Below the pieces are notes generated by a model. That model saw only the letters and a list, made by a program, of their open reading frames with translations. It was not told where the DNA came from and searched no databases. Positions 50,614 to 59,485 of a stretch of 64,000 nucleotides of DNA are shown piece after piece; positions within the stretch are counted from its first letter, which is position 1, and the number at the start of each line of letters is the position of its first letter. The position numbers were made by a program, and so were the translations under genes. Origin of the DNA: Bacteroidales bacterium (GTDB lineage Bacteria; Bacteroidota; Bacteroidia; Bacteroidales; Paludibacteraceae); contig JALFYY010000013.1 of assembly GCA_022783865.1 (NCBI GenBank), positions 1-64,000 of the forward strand. The letters run 5' to 3'.

Positions 50614-50808
50614 GCCTTAAAAAAGATAAAAAAGCGCTCTTGTAGCCGATTGCTATTGATTTGCAGCGTATATTTGAACAGGCAATGAACAACGAATGAA
50701 CAGGGAATGAACAGGAACGCACTCCAAAAATGCCCAAGATTACCCTAAAAATGCCTTCTTTTGCCCTTGAAAAACGCCTTGATTTTGATGATTATTAAAA
50801 AGTGTTAA
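50614..50808 (-). repeat. dispersed ~200-bp repeat, copy B
   Basis: The reverse complement aligns with 5088-5285. In the ~120-bp core there is only one clear indel. Both copies can be read in one frame sharing SNI.CKS and SAFLSFL, but the substitution pattern does not prove coding. Confidence 0.75.
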
Positions 50809-50843
50809 TGCTTTGCAGGGCTGTACGGAGTTCCCATAGAACT

Positions 50844-50922
50844 TGTTCGTATAGGGTGTCAGTTGGGCGTTCTCGCCCGCAATATTAACATCGTGTAGAA
50901 ACGGGGCGTTCTCCGTCTAAAA
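50844..50922 (+). repeat. REP-like dispersed repeat, island copy
   Basis: TTGTTCGTATAGGGTGTCAG and GTAGAAACGGGGCGTTCTCC resemble the two parts found at 34703-34820 but in swapped order. Confidence 0.65.
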
Positions 50923-50951
50923 ACTCAATCGTCAAATTGTGAAATCGTCCA

Positions 50952-50973
50952 ATTGTCAAATAGGGCTTGCCCG
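50952..50973 (+). repeat. short dispersed repeat abutting the IS982 remnant
   Basis: ATTGTCAAATAGGGCTTGCC (start of the copy) is the same family as 13813-13830 and 23811-23832. Homology to transposase ends at about 50976, right beside it. Confidence 0.75.
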
Positions 50974-50975
50974 GT

Positions 50976-51119
50976 AAAAAGGTTGGGAATGTCTGACTTA
51001 TATTCTTCTAACAAGGAGAATAGATAAGACTCACTATCCACACTAAATTTCTCAGCTGTAAGGCTAAGTGCGATAACTTCTAGGTCAGAGAAACGGGGAA
51101 CAACTCCTCTACGAGGCAT
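50976..51119 (-). pseudogene. IS982-family transposase remnant
   Basis: About 48 residues, MPRRGVVPRFSDLEVIALSL through SYLFSLLEEYKSDIPNL, match residues roughly 29-76 of IS982-family transposases as I recall them (RRGVVPKxSDLEIxxLSLTAE, SENxLF). In-frame stops precede the first Met, and homology breaks off at a dispersed repeat downstream, so both ends are lost. The track ORF of 64 residues continues into unrelated sequence. Confidence 0.8.
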
Positions 51120-51708
51120 GTTTCCACGTTAGTCTACCAGATTTTTTGAAAATTTCTTGCGTATGTCAAGAATTTTTTCCGAAATTTGCAGCCAAGTTGC
51201 GCATGATGAAGATGTTTAGTTATAAAATTTTGTTTTTTAGAGCACTACAAAGTTACTAAAAATCAACGATATGTGCAACTTTTTTTGTTACTTATTTTTA
51301 TTCAAAGAACACTTAATTTAATTCCGCCAACAAGTTAACCATAGAATAGTTATAGCAACATCCGTTGTTTTCGGACGACCAAAACCGCAATAATAACAAC
51401 TATTGTTTGTAAAAAAGTTTCCGGTTATAGAGAATTTTTCCCTTCGGGGGGGGGAATGCCATATATCAACAACTTATTAAAATTGTTGATACCCCTTGGC
51501 AATATGTAAGGCTCTTTTTCTCATTTTGAGATTACGACCTGTAAAATTAGGCTTTTTCTTTGGAATATGCAAACTCTTTGTGAAAAAAATATTGTTGTCC
51601 GATAAGACTTTGTTTGCAATGATAAAAAAGGTAAGTCTTTATGTCGTTCAACAAAAATTAATGGTCAATTAACGGCAATAAATGGGAATTACAATGTAGG
51701 TGGGCAAT
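51120..51708. other. AT-rich gene-free segment
   Basis: No credible ORF on either strand. It is clearly more AT-rich than its neighbours. It holds a 9-bp hairpin TATCAACAA/TTGTTGATA (51464-51491), a run of nine G (51446-51454), a minus-strand promoter-like pair (TAACTTTG at 51248-51255 with GTTG 19 nt upstream), and a plus-strand sequence at 51156-51188 that resembles the acpP promoter. Confidence 0.6.
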
Positions 51709-52698
51709 TCATTCAGTGCAGTTTTGGCAGATACCGATTTCTTTGCGGTGGTGGAGCAGTTGGCGACGGAAAGCGTCGGCTTGTCGGCTGTGCCAAATTT
51801 CTCGCAGGGTAGTGTCGTCTTTGAGTGTGCCGAAAGCGTGTGCTGCATCTTTGTCGAAACAGCAGGGCAGCACTTGTCCGTCGGTGGTTACAACCGCACC
51901 GCTCCAGAGACGGTAACAACGGTTGCGGAGTCGCTTTCGGAGATGGTAATGCCCGTCCTTCGTTTGGCGGTAACGCGAATAACGCTCGTTGGTGGGCATA
52001 AGCGGATGACCCTCTGCATAATCGTAGAACTGTGCCGTCTTCAGTACCAACCGGTCTGCACCCCACTTGCGGTAATGCTTCCGGGCATAAGTCCATTGCT
52101 GTTCGTTACTGCTCAGACGCAGGCATTGCAATTCTATGCAGATGTTTGCTTCCTGTCTTTGTTTGGCTTCCTGCAAAAAGCGCAAAGCTGCGATGGCTTT
52201 CTGCAAACTGCCGCCGATGCGGTACTGCTCGTAAGTCTCTTGCGTAAAGCCGTCGATAGAAACGATAATCTTGTCGAGTCCTGCCGCTACCAAACGTTCG
52301 GCATAGTTGCGGTCCAAGAGTTGCGCATTGGTAGATACGATGGTATAGAGCCGCTGTTGGTGCGCCATGCGTATCATTTCGGGCAAGTCTTTGTGCAACA
52401 GCGGTTCGCCTTGAAAATAGAAGATGAGTGTATGGCAATAGGGTGCCCCCTCGCTGAGTATCTTGGCAAATAGTTCCATTGACATTTGTTGCGCCTCCCG
52501 CTGTTCTTGCCGCATACCTACGGGGCAGGCGGGACAACGGAGCATACAATAGTTAGCCGGCTCAACTGAAAGGAAAGTCGGCATGTGCGGAACATGGACA
52601 ATACGGAATCGGCTGAGGCAATAACTCAATCGGCATTGCACTGCATTGAGGCAACGCCGTAGGGTCAAGGGGCGGAGATAGGGGCGGAGCCGCTTCAT
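51709..52698 (-). CDS. radical SAM/SPASM domain protein
   Basis: 329 residues. The radical SAM cluster motif is CMLRCPAC (Cys51, Cys55, Cys58). The barrel includes FYFQGEPLLHKDLPEMI and DKIIVSIDGFTQETYEQYR. A C-terminal SPASM-type cysteine set follows (CYRLWSGAVVTTDGQVLPCC, then ICQNC at the end) and would hold one or more auxiliary clusters. Such proteins modify peptides, proteins or cofactors. No precursor peptide gene is visible next to it; it closes the marC-to-rpiB run, 15 bp after rpiB. The substrate is unknown. Confidence 0.85.
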   Translation of the reverse strand: MKRLRPYLRPLTLRRCLNAVQCRLSYCLSRFRIVHVPHMPTFLSVEPANYCMLRCPACPVGMRQEQREAQQMSMELFAKILSEGAPYCHTLIFYFQGEPLLHKDLPEMIRMAHQQRLYTIVSTNAQLLDRNYAERLVAAGLDKIIVSIDGFTQETYEQYRIGGSLQKAIAALRFLQEAKQRQEANICIELQCLRLSSNEQQWTYARKHYRKWGADRLVLKTAQFYDYAEGHPLMPTNERYSRYRQTKDGHYHLRKRLRNRCYRLWSGAVVTTDGQVLPCCFDKDAAHAFGTLKDDTTLREIWHSRQADAFRRQLLHHRKEIGICQNCTE

Positions 52699-52713
52699 CA
52701 GTCTGTCTGGCTG

Positions 52714-53166
52714 TTAGCAACTGCAGGCAATCTTCCTGACACGGCGCTCGTGGCGACCGCCTTCAAAATCTGTTTTGAAGAAGGTATCTACTATTGCTAA
52801 TGCGGTTTCTTCAGAGATGAAGTTAGCCGGCAAACCCAATACGTTGGCGTTATTGTGCTGCCGTGCCAATTCTCCCAAACGGGGTTCCCAGCAGAGTGCG
52901 GCACGGATACCGGCATGTTTGTTGGCAGTCATGCAGATACCGTTGCCGGTGGAGCAGATGGTGATGCCGAAATCGTAGTCGCCATTTTCTACGGCTGTTG
53001 CCAACGGATGGGCATAGTCGGGATAATCGCAACTCTCGGTGGAGTAGCAGCCGAAATCGTGCAGGGTGGCACCTTTCTCTTTGAGGAATGCGATGACGGT
53101 TTGTTTGAGTGCATAGCCGGCATGGTCGCTTGCCAGAGCTATGCTGAGTTCTGTGTATGGTTTCAT
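52714..53166 (-). CDS. rpiB: ribose-5-phosphate isomerase B
   Basis: 150 residues. IALASDHAGYALKQTVIAFL and ICSTGNGICMTANKHAGIRA are the RpiB motifs, with the active-site Cys in the STGNGIC region. It interconverts ribose-5-phosphate and ribulose-5-phosphate in the pentose phosphate pathway. The standard RpiB length is kept. The gap of 82 bp to queG upstream shows no promoter I recognise. Confidence 0.93.
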   Translation of the reverse strand: MKPYTELSIALASDHAGYALKQTVIAFLKEKGATLHDFGCYSTESCDYPDYAHPLATAVENGDYDFGITICSTGNGICMTANKHAGIRAALCWEPRLGELARQHNNANVLGLPANFISEETALAIVDTFFKTDFEGGRHERRVRKIACSC

Positions 53167-53248
53167 ATCGTATTATATTATTTGATAATGCCTTGTAGAG
53201 AGGCGGTTTATCGCGTCTAAATGCCCAATATCTAATATTAACTGTCAA

Positions 53249-54127
53249 CTACTTTGCCAAGCGGTGGAGCAAACGCTGTTTCTGCCGCCGTGAGGTGCTT
53301 TCCCAATCGGCTTTAGTCATGGTGAGGAAAGCTGGGTTGGCAACTAATTCTTCATGCCCGGCAGGTTGCAGCCCTTGGTTGTAGGGGCAGGCTGTTTGAC
53401 AGCAGTCGCAGCCGTAGAGCACATCTTTTACAGCAGGTAGCCATTGTTCCTCTAACGGCTCTTTGCGCTCTATCGTGAGATAGGATACACAGCGTCGTGC
53501 ATCGAACATCTCGCATCGCAAAGCACCTGTCGGACAAGCCCTGAGGCAGGCTCGGCACTCGCCGCATTGGTCAGCTGTCGGCTCTGAGTAATCCTCCATC
53601 GGGGCATTCATCACCAATATGCCGATATGGACGAACGAACCTAAAGTGGGGTGGATAAGCAGTTTGTTGCGTCCTATCCAACCCAAGCCTGCTCTCTGTG
53701 CCCAACGGCGTTCAAACACGGGAGCCGAATCACAGAAGAGGTGTTGGCGTTCGTTGTTGAAACCGTTGTCTCCTACTCTCGTCTTCAATAGCTGTTCCAA
53801 CAGGGAGAGGCGGTGTTTCACAACTTCGTGATAGTCGTTTTTCGATAGTCCGCACATCGCTATGTGTGGCGCGCCGGCAGGCTGCCGCTCGGTCTTGTAG
53901 TAACTCAAGAGACAAACAATCACCGTTGTTGCTCCCGGCACCAATTGGCGGATATCTTCTCTTAACGGGGCGTTGCGGGCAAGGTAATCCATTGTGCCGT
54001 GATGTCCTGTTCTAATCCACTTGGCAACGAAAGCGCTGTCATCCGGCAAAGGGCAGGCGGCTGTGGCACCGCAAGCGTCAAAGCCTGCTTGCTGTGCCAA
54101 TTCTTGTAGTTCGTTTAGCGCAAGCAT
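53249..54127 (-). CDS. queG: epoxyqueuosine reductase
   Basis: 292 residues. It performs the last step of queuosine synthesis in tRNA, using cobalamin and two [4Fe-4S] clusters. The cluster motifs are CGECRACLRACPTGAL and CDCCQTACPYNQ; RRCVSYLTIERK is also typical. The C-terminal HEAT domain of longer homologues is absent, as in many short QueG proteins. It overlaps the upstream thioredoxin-like gene by 13 bp. It is a B12-dependent enzyme in a genome that also regulates by B12. Confidence 0.92.
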   Translation of the reverse strand: MLALNELQELAQQAGFDACGATAACPLPDDSAFVAKWIRTGHHGTMDYLARNAPLREDIRQLVPGATTVIVCLLSYYKTERQPAGAPHIAMCGLSKNDYHEVVKHRLSLLEQLLKTRVGDNGFNNERQHLFCDSAPVFERRWAQRAGLGWIGRNKLLIHPTLGSFVHIGILVMNAPMEDYSEPTADQCGECRACLRACPTGALRCEMFDARRCVSYLTIERKEPLEEQWLPAVKDVLYGCDCCQTACPYNQGLQPAGHEELVANPAFLTMTKADWESTSRRQKQRLLHRLAK

Positions 54128-55188
54128 TGCTCTATAGCGGCAGGTAGCTTGTCGAAACTCTGTACGCGTTGCACCACTTCGCCCTGACGGTTAATCAAAA
54201 ACAATGTCGGTAATGCGCTCACATTGTATTGGCGGAAGCACATGGCATTCACACCGTGTTCGCTGCGCACGGTGGTCCAGGGTAGTTCGGTTGTGGCTTG
54301 TTCCCAGCGGAGACGGCTGTTGTCGGCACTCACTTGATAGATTTCCAATCCCTTTTGGTGATAGCGGTTGTAGAGTTCGCGCAATTCGAAGATATAGGCA
54401 AAATAGTTGTCTATATCCGTTGTGGAGAAATCGAGCAGGATGACCTTGCCTTTGTAGTCGGACAGACGGCGTTCTGTACCGTTTTGGTCGGGCAGGATAA
54501 TATCAAGAAAAGTGTTGTCCGCTTGGGCAATAAACTCACGGATAGCGGCTTCCTGTTTGGCTGTGCGCTCCGTGGTGATGATATCCGTCACTAAGTTATA
54601 GAGGGCTTTGCTGCGCTCGTACTCTGGCATGAAAGCGTGGAAAGCAGTAGCTACGGCAGAGTAGTATGGACGGTCCGCTTTGTCGTATGGGTCGAACACC
54701 AAACGGTTGTCTTTGGTCTGGAAAAGAGCATAGTAAGCCGCAATGCTGCGCGGGTTGCTGAGTATCACTTTGCGGGCATACTCTTTATGTTCCGCCAAAG
54801 GCTTGCTTCTGAGCGATTGGCGCAATTCTACTATCTGCAGGGTGGCGTCCGAACCGCTGATACAGGGGGAATATGCCATATTGTCGAGTGTGGTCTCCAC
54901 GCTGATGTGTTCTGTGGAATCCACTGCCAGTACCACACTCTTTTTGCCGATACGCAGACGGTAAAGTTCGGGATATTCGGGTGCTTTGGCGGTAAAGCGG
55001 AACTTGCCCTCTTGGGTGAGACGCACCGAGTCGATGGTTCTTGTGCTGCGGAGTGAGGTCTCCTCAAGATAGAGTATTTCGTTCTCGGCACCTGTGATAG
55101 TGCCGCTTGTCTGAAAGGTCTCGGAGTCTCGGCAGCCTGCAAGTAGGGCAACTAAGAGGAGCAAGCCTGCTGTCTGAAGGCGTTTCAT
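54115..55188 (-). CDS. thioredoxin-fold lipoprotein (DUF4369/TlpA-like) lacking the CxxC motif
   Basis: 357 residues. Lipoprotein signal MKRLQTAGLLLLVALLAGC. An N-terminal DUF4369-like beta domain (TSGTITGAENEILYLEETS) and a C-terminal TlpA/thioredoxin fold (about 225-357) are present. Where homologues have DFWAxWCxxC, this protein reads LLDFSTTDIDNYFAYIFELR, so both cysteines are gone. The cis-Pro region VSALPTLFLINRQGE is retained. It therefore cannot act as a dithiol oxidoreductase. A binding or scaffold role is possible. It overlaps marC by 4 bp upstream and queG downstream. Confidence 0.85.
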   Translation of the reverse strand: MKRLQTAGLLLLVALLAGCRDSETFQTSGTITGAENEILYLEETSLRSTRTIDSVRLTQEGKFRFTAKAPEYPELYRLRIGKKSVVLAVDSTEHISVETTLDNMAYSPCISGSDATLQIVELRQSLRSKPLAEHKEYARKVILSNPRSIAAYYALFQTKDNRLVFDPYDKADRPYYSAVATAFHAFMPEYERSKALYNLVTDIITTERTAKQEAAIREFIAQADNTFLDIILPDQNGTERRLSDYKGKVILLDFSTTDIDNYFAYIFELRELYNRYHQKGLEIYQVSADNSRLRWEQATTELPWTTVRSEHGVNAMCFRQYNVSALPTLFLINRQGEVVQRVQSFDKLPAAIEQCLR

Positions 55189-55766
55189 AGATTGATGATG
55201 TTTACAATGTTGGTAGTGAAGAGTTTGACGGCAATGGCGAGCAGTACGATACCGAAGAACTTACGGATGATGTAGATACCGCCTTCGCCTAATACTTTTT
55301 GTATCCAGCGGGTGGAGCGCAACACAACATAGACACATATCATATTGAGTAGTAGTCCAATAATGATGTTGATGGTGCTATACTCGGCGTGGAGCGAGAT
55401 GAGTGCAGTAAAAGCTCCCGGACCGGCAAACAAGGGGAATGCCAAAGGCACAATTGATGAAGCGCCTTCCGGGCCGTTGTTCTTGAAGATTTCAATGTCG
55501 CACACCATTTCCAATGCCATAATGAAGATGATGATGGCACCGGCAACGGCAAACGAGCCGATATCCACATGGAAGAGTCTTAATATCCATTCACCCACGA
55601 AAAGAAATAAAATCATAATGGCGAAGGCGATAACCACAATTTTGAGTGGGTAGAGTTTCTCTCCCTTCTTCTCCAAGTTCAGTATGATAGGAATACTTCC
55701 TAACGGGTCGATGATAGCGAAAAGTACGATGAACGCACTGGCTATCTGCATCAAGTCAAACTGCAT
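55185..55766 (-). CDS. MarC family inner-membrane protein
   Basis: 193 residues with six hydrophobic segments. FIVLFAIIDPLGSIPIILNL, GGIYIIRKFFGIVLLAIAV and the LFAGPGAFTALISL region match the MarC/UPF0056 family. Despite its name, MarC is not shown to cause drug resistance, and its function is open. It begins a run of five same-strand genes with short gaps or overlaps. Confidence 0.9.
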   Translation of the reverse strand: MQFDLMQIASAFIVLFAIIDPLGSIPIILNLEKKGEKLYPLKIVVIAFAIMILFLFVGEWILRLFHVDIGSFAVAGAIIIFIMALEMVCDIEIFKNNGPEGASSIVPLAFPLFAGPGAFTALISLHAEYSTINIIIGLLLNMICVYVVLRSTRWIQKVLGEGGIYIIRKFFGIVLLAIAVKLFTTNIVNIINL

Positions 55767-55792
55767 ATACGATATAGTATTTAATTATGTTG

Positions 55793-55824
55793 CAAAGATA
55801 ACGTATTTCCCCAAAATGTGCAAG
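55793..55824 (-). promoter_or_regulatory. promoter of the marC run
   Basis: Minus-strand CTTG (55821-55824), 20 nt, TATCTTTG (55793-55800). Confidence 0.75.
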
Positions 55825-55825
55825 T

Positions 55826-55870
55826 TCATCTCCTCATCTCCTCATCTTCTCATCTCCTCATCTCCTCAAC
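55826..55870 (-). repeat. 8-bp tandem repeat between araC and marC
   Basis: Five to six units of TCATCTCC (plus strand) with one TCTTCT variant, ending at the araC stop and touching the -33 element of the marC promoter. Same unit as 25208-25246 and 26681-26708. Confidence 0.9.
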
Positions 55871-56712
55871 TAACTGTTCCTATACGCTTTCGGCGTCATC
55901 CCTGTATGGGCTTTGAAGAAACGGTGGAAGGCACCGATACTCTGAAAACCCAGCGATACGGCTATCTCTTTGGCTTGCAGATTAGTTATCTTCAGTTGTG
56001 CTTTGGCATCGGTGATGATGGCGTCGATGATGAGGTCGCTTGCCGTTTTGCCGCTCACCGACTTGACGGTGGAACACAGATGGGGCAGACTGATACGCAT
56101 CTCCTCGGCATAGCGGGCAACGGAGCGCCATTCGTGGTAATGCTCAAGCACCATGGTGCAATATGTCTGATAGATTTCTGTCTTGCGGTCGATGGGTTGG
56201 ATGACGTTCTTGTTGACTTGCATGGCATATTCTTTCCACTGCAGTTGCAGAATGCTGTAGATGTGTACCATCTTTGCTGACGACAGCATCGACGGCTCGC
56301 AGTTCGAAGCTTCCATAAGCAGATCGATAAAATGCTTCATCACTGCGCCCATTTCCGTAGTGAGATGGAGAATAGGGCTCTTGATTTGCAAACTCTCCAT
56401 CGGAATACGGCTGTTGAAAGTGTTCTTTTCCAAGAACGACGACGAGAACAATATGTAATATACCAACGCATCGTCCGTAAACTCGTGAATCAGGAGAAAA
56501 CTGCCGGATTCGATGAGCAGGAAGTCGTTCTCGTGGAACTCGTATTGGGTGATATTGATAGTGGCTTTCGCACTGCCGCGTACCATATAAGCATATACTC
56601 CGCACTTGATTTTGCAGGGGAAAGTGCCGTATTCGTTCATTGTTTTGCCGCTGGCGTCGCCTATCAGGAAGTCGATAGGGCAGTCGAGCAGCGGAATGTT
56701 TTTTGTTGCCAT
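55870..56712 (-). CDS. AraC family transcriptional regulator
   Basis: 280 residues. A cupin-like N-terminal sensing domain (GVYAYMVRGSAKATINITQY, FLLIESGSFLLIHEF) precedes the C-terminal double HTH (about 185-280; NLQAKEIAVSLGFQSIGAFH, FFKAHTGMTPKAYRNS). The HTH order and length are normal for the family. It likely senses a small molecule. Targets are unknown: no adjacent catabolic operon is present. A TAATTTTA at 56738-56745 on the minus strand is a one-mismatch -7 candidate. Confidence 0.9.
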   Translation of the reverse strand: MATKNIPLLDCPIDFLIGDASGKTMNEYGTFPCKIKCGVYAYMVRGSAKATINITQYEFHENDFLLIESGSFLLIHEFTDDALVYYILFSSSFLEKNTFNSRIPMESLQIKSPILHLTTEMGAVMKHFIDLLMEASNCEPSMLSSAKMVHIYSILQLQWKEYAMQVNKNVIQPIDRKTEIYQTYCTMVLEHYHEWRSVARYAEEMRISLPHLCSTVKSVSGKTASDLIIDAIITDAKAQLKITNLQAKEIAVSLGFQSIGAFHRFFKAHTGMTPKAYRNS

Positions 56713-56889
56713 AAATATCGGTTCTTGTTTGCGGCTGTAAAATTACTGCTTTATTTTCAAATATTCATCATCTGCGTAAAATAATGGCACTTTTTCAGCT
56801 TGAAACAGGCAGAATCTTATGTGTTCCGATAACTTTCATACTGTTGTCATATCACCTGTTTACCACTATCGGCTCACCTACCTTCCGTT

Positions 56890-56957
56890 ATTTGGTGATT
56901 ATTTGGTGATTACTTGGTGATTACTTGGTGATTCAGCACATCATACGCATTCCTTGT
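56890..56957 (-). repeat. 11-bp-period array (AATCACCAAGT type), composite
   Basis: In reverse complement: ACAAGGAATGC, GTATGATGTGC, then four units of AATCACCAAGT/AATCACCAAAT type in the same 11-bp phase. GCTGAATCACC at the junction is shared with the arrays at 13647 and 63335. Confidence 0.9.
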
Positions 56958-57033
56958 GCTATCTTTATAGCTACTCTGAGATATTTGCTGTTAATTATTA
57001 ACTATCAACTAAGCCCCCGTCGTGCTACCGACT

Positions 57034-57077
57034 CCCGTATCATTATATGCCCCGTATATCCTCTGTGTGTCCCTTGT
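57034..57077 (-). repeat. degenerate 4-unit array with 11-bp period (ACAAGG type)
   Basis: In reverse complement: ACAAGGGACAC, ACAGAGGATAT, ACGGGGCATAT, AATGATACGGG. It begins about 10 bp past the DUF5686 stop. Confidence 0.7.
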
Positions 57078-57085
57078 ATGTAGTA

Positions 57086-59485
57086 TTACAAGCCGAGATT
57101 CAATCGGAAGCGTATGCCCCAGTAGGGGGCGTTGGGGTCTTTCAGATGGGTCACCCGTCCCACAGCGTAGAGGTCGAGCACACGGAGAATATTGCCTATA
57201 CCGACACCTATTTCCACATACGGTATCCTGAGCGACTGCATTTCTGCAGGAAAAGGCACTACGGCCTGGTGGTTGGCGGACAAACTGCCGTACGCCATCT
57301 TCAGTTCGAGCAATTCTCTCAGACGCAGATACCTGATACCGGGAATACGGTTGAAAATCAGTCCTTGCATGTTCCAATGGGCGTGAAGCAGGAGATATTT
57401 GTCGGCAGCGAATTGGTATTGGTTCATCAGCGTAAAGCGGTACGGGTCGAACGAATACGATTGGTTGCCGTTCATGATTTCGAGCAAGGGGTATGGCACT
57501 TTGCCGACGATGATGCCTGCTTGCGCCATATAGTCCAATTCGCCGCAGATACCGAGGTTCACTTTTTGCCGTACCATCAGACTGAGTTTGCCGTATAGTT
57601 CTTCCTGCACCATCTGTGCCGTCTGGTAACTGCCGCCTTCTATATAGGCATACACCGTCGGGTAGCGCCCCGCTATATGCACACGGCGGAAGTAGCCGTC
57701 CACTTTCCTTTCTTGCCAACCCAATCGCACCATGCCGCTCAGTGTCTTGAACTTGTAACTCGGAATCTTGTGGTAGCCTGCCATAGGGTCGCCGTAGCCC
57801 ATATGCCCCACTTGCACCGAAAAGCGGGTTTCTATATTGTCGGTCCAGTCGTTCTCTGTCCAGAGCATCAGTTCCCTTCGGCGTGTGGCGGAGTTGACGG
57901 CGTGCGGATTGGTATAGAGGTTCTCCATAAGCCAGGTGGTGAAACTCATATCACCGTAGCCTATGCTGTTTTCGTAACTTAATCGGGTCATTTCGTTGAC
58001 CTCTGACCGTACGTATCGGTCGTGGTATTTAGCCCCGATGATATGCCTCCGGTCGGTGGGCAGTTGCACTTGTATCTGCCCTTTCCCTTTCCAGGCTTGG
58101 TCACGGAATCCATAGCTTGCATATGCTTCTAACGATACGTTTTTCCATAACTTGGCGTTGGTGCGCAGCGGCAAACCTATTCCTACGGTCTCTTGTGGAT
58201 TGAAGCTCGCAATGTCGGTGATGTTGCCTACATCTATGCAGGTGCCGGTCGGTATATAGCCCGTGTTAATAATCTCTGCTGCGAACTTTACTATTTTCAC
58301 TATTGGTAGGCGGCTCAGACTGTCCATTGCCGCCACTGCCGTCGAATCCGCAAAGGCGGAACGCAGTGTATCTGTGGATAGGACAGGCTGCGTAAATGGA
58401 ATCTCCTGCACTGTTCCTCTCAGGTGTTTGGTGAGGAGTACCGTAGGAAAGATATGCGAGGTGTCGCTCTTGACGGCAAAGTCGAAAATGGTGGAAAAGT
58501 CTTCGGTGGCGAGGGCATTGTGCTGATTGTAGGTCTGCTGTATTTGCAATGCACTTAGGTAGTTGATGCTCACTTCGCGCGGTACGCTCACGCTGATATG
58601 CCTCAGAGCATAAGTGGCGGAGTCAATAAGCATTTCGCCGTTGAATGAGAGCAGATAGGGGTTCTTGCTCTTGAAATGGAGCAGATAGTTCTTTTCTGTT
58701 CCCGAGCCGATACTGTCTGCCAAATAGTAGCGGTAGTAGCTGTTGCCCGTGCTTGACAGCGGACTGACGAAAGTCTTGCCGAAGATAGTGAGCGTATTGT
58801 GGTAGAAGTTGAGTGGTTTGTCGTTGCCGCCCAATAATACGGAATAATCGGTTTCGGTGAGCAATGTGCTTTGTTCTTCGGGTTGCTCTATTGCTATCCG
58901 TTGGTTGTGTGTCAGGCGATAGGTGCCGCGGGAGCGGTAGAGCGGAAGCAGATAAGTGGAGTCTTCGGTTTGGAGCATACCTTTTTGCAGGCTCTTCCAT
59001 AGGTAACGCTGCAAGTGCCGTTGCCGGATATCGCTGATGTAGAGTTGCTTGTCCTCTGTGAGGTCGTAGGTATAGCCGGTGTTCTGCGTGATGTCGTTCT
59101 GCCCGCGGTGACGCCGTACTTGTTCCATCAAGGGCAAAGCGGGATTGTTGCCCGGCACTAACAGTACTTCGTCCAGGATAGTGTTCTTCTCCTCCATAAG
59201 GATTTCCACGCCCATATAACTTTCCGGCTCTATTGGATAGTGCTGCGACTTGTATCCCACTGCCGAGATTACCAAAGTGCGTTTCTTGGTGAGCTCTGTG
59301 CGGAGCATGAAGAGCCCTTCGCTGTTGCTTGCGCATCCCGTTTGCGTGCCGCGATAATAGATATTGGCATTCTCGATGGGTTGCCCTGTTTGTGCGTCTG
59401 TCACGGTGCCGACAACGATGGTCTCGGCAATGGTGAGGGGCAGAAAGCCCAACAGCAGCACGATATGACAGAGCAGGCGTTTCAC
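57086..59485 (-). CDS. outer-membrane protein with CarboxypepD_reg-like and DUF5686 domains
   Basis: 799 residues. Signal peptide MKRLLCHIVLLLGFLPLTIA. A carboxypeptidase-regulatory-like beta domain (about 22-110; VVGTVTDAQTGQPIENANIY, NSEGLFMLRT) is followed by the long DUF5686 region, which ends in a beta-barrel pattern (YWGIRFRLNLGL). It resembles a SusC-like receptor but has no plug-type TonB box that I can see. Function unknown. It overlaps xerD by 4 bp, so it is translated with it. Confidence 0.85.
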   Translation of the reverse strand: MKRLLCHIVLLLGFLPLTIAETIVVGTVTDAQTGQPIENANIYYRGTQTGCASNSEGLFMLRTELTKKRTLVISAVGYKSQHYPIEPESYMGVEILMEEKNTILDEVLLVPGNNPALPLMEQVRRHRGQNDITQNTGYTYDLTEDKQLYISDIRQRHLQRYLWKSLQKGMLQTEDSTYLLPLYRSRGTYRLTHNQRIAIEQPEEQSTLLTETDYSVLLGGNDKPLNFYHNTLTIFGKTFVSPLSSTGNSYYRYYLADSIGSGTEKNYLLHFKSKNPYLLSFNGEMLIDSATYALRHISVSVPREVSINYLSALQIQQTYNQHNALATEDFSTIFDFAVKSDTSHIFPTVLLTKHLRGTVQEIPFTQPVLSTDTLRSAFADSTAVAAMDSLSRLPIVKIVKFAAEIINTGYIPTGTCIDVGNITDIASFNPQETVGIGLPLRTNAKLWKNVSLEAYASYGFRDQAWKGKGQIQVQLPTDRRHIIGAKYHDRYVRSEVNEMTRLSYENSIGYGDMSFTTWLMENLYTNPHAVNSATRRRELMLWTENDWTDNIETRFSVQVGHMGYGDPMAGYHKIPSYKFKTLSGMVRLGWQERKVDGYFRRVHIAGRYPTVYAYIEGGSYQTAQMVQEELYGKLSLMVRQKVNLGICGELDYMAQAGIIVGKVPYPLLEIMNGNQSYSFDPYRFTLMNQYQFAADKYLLLHAHWNMQGLIFNRIPGIRYLRLRELLELKMAYGSLSANHQAVVPFPAEMQSLRIPYVEIGVGIGNILRVLDLYAVGRVTHLKDPNAPYWGIRFRLNLGL

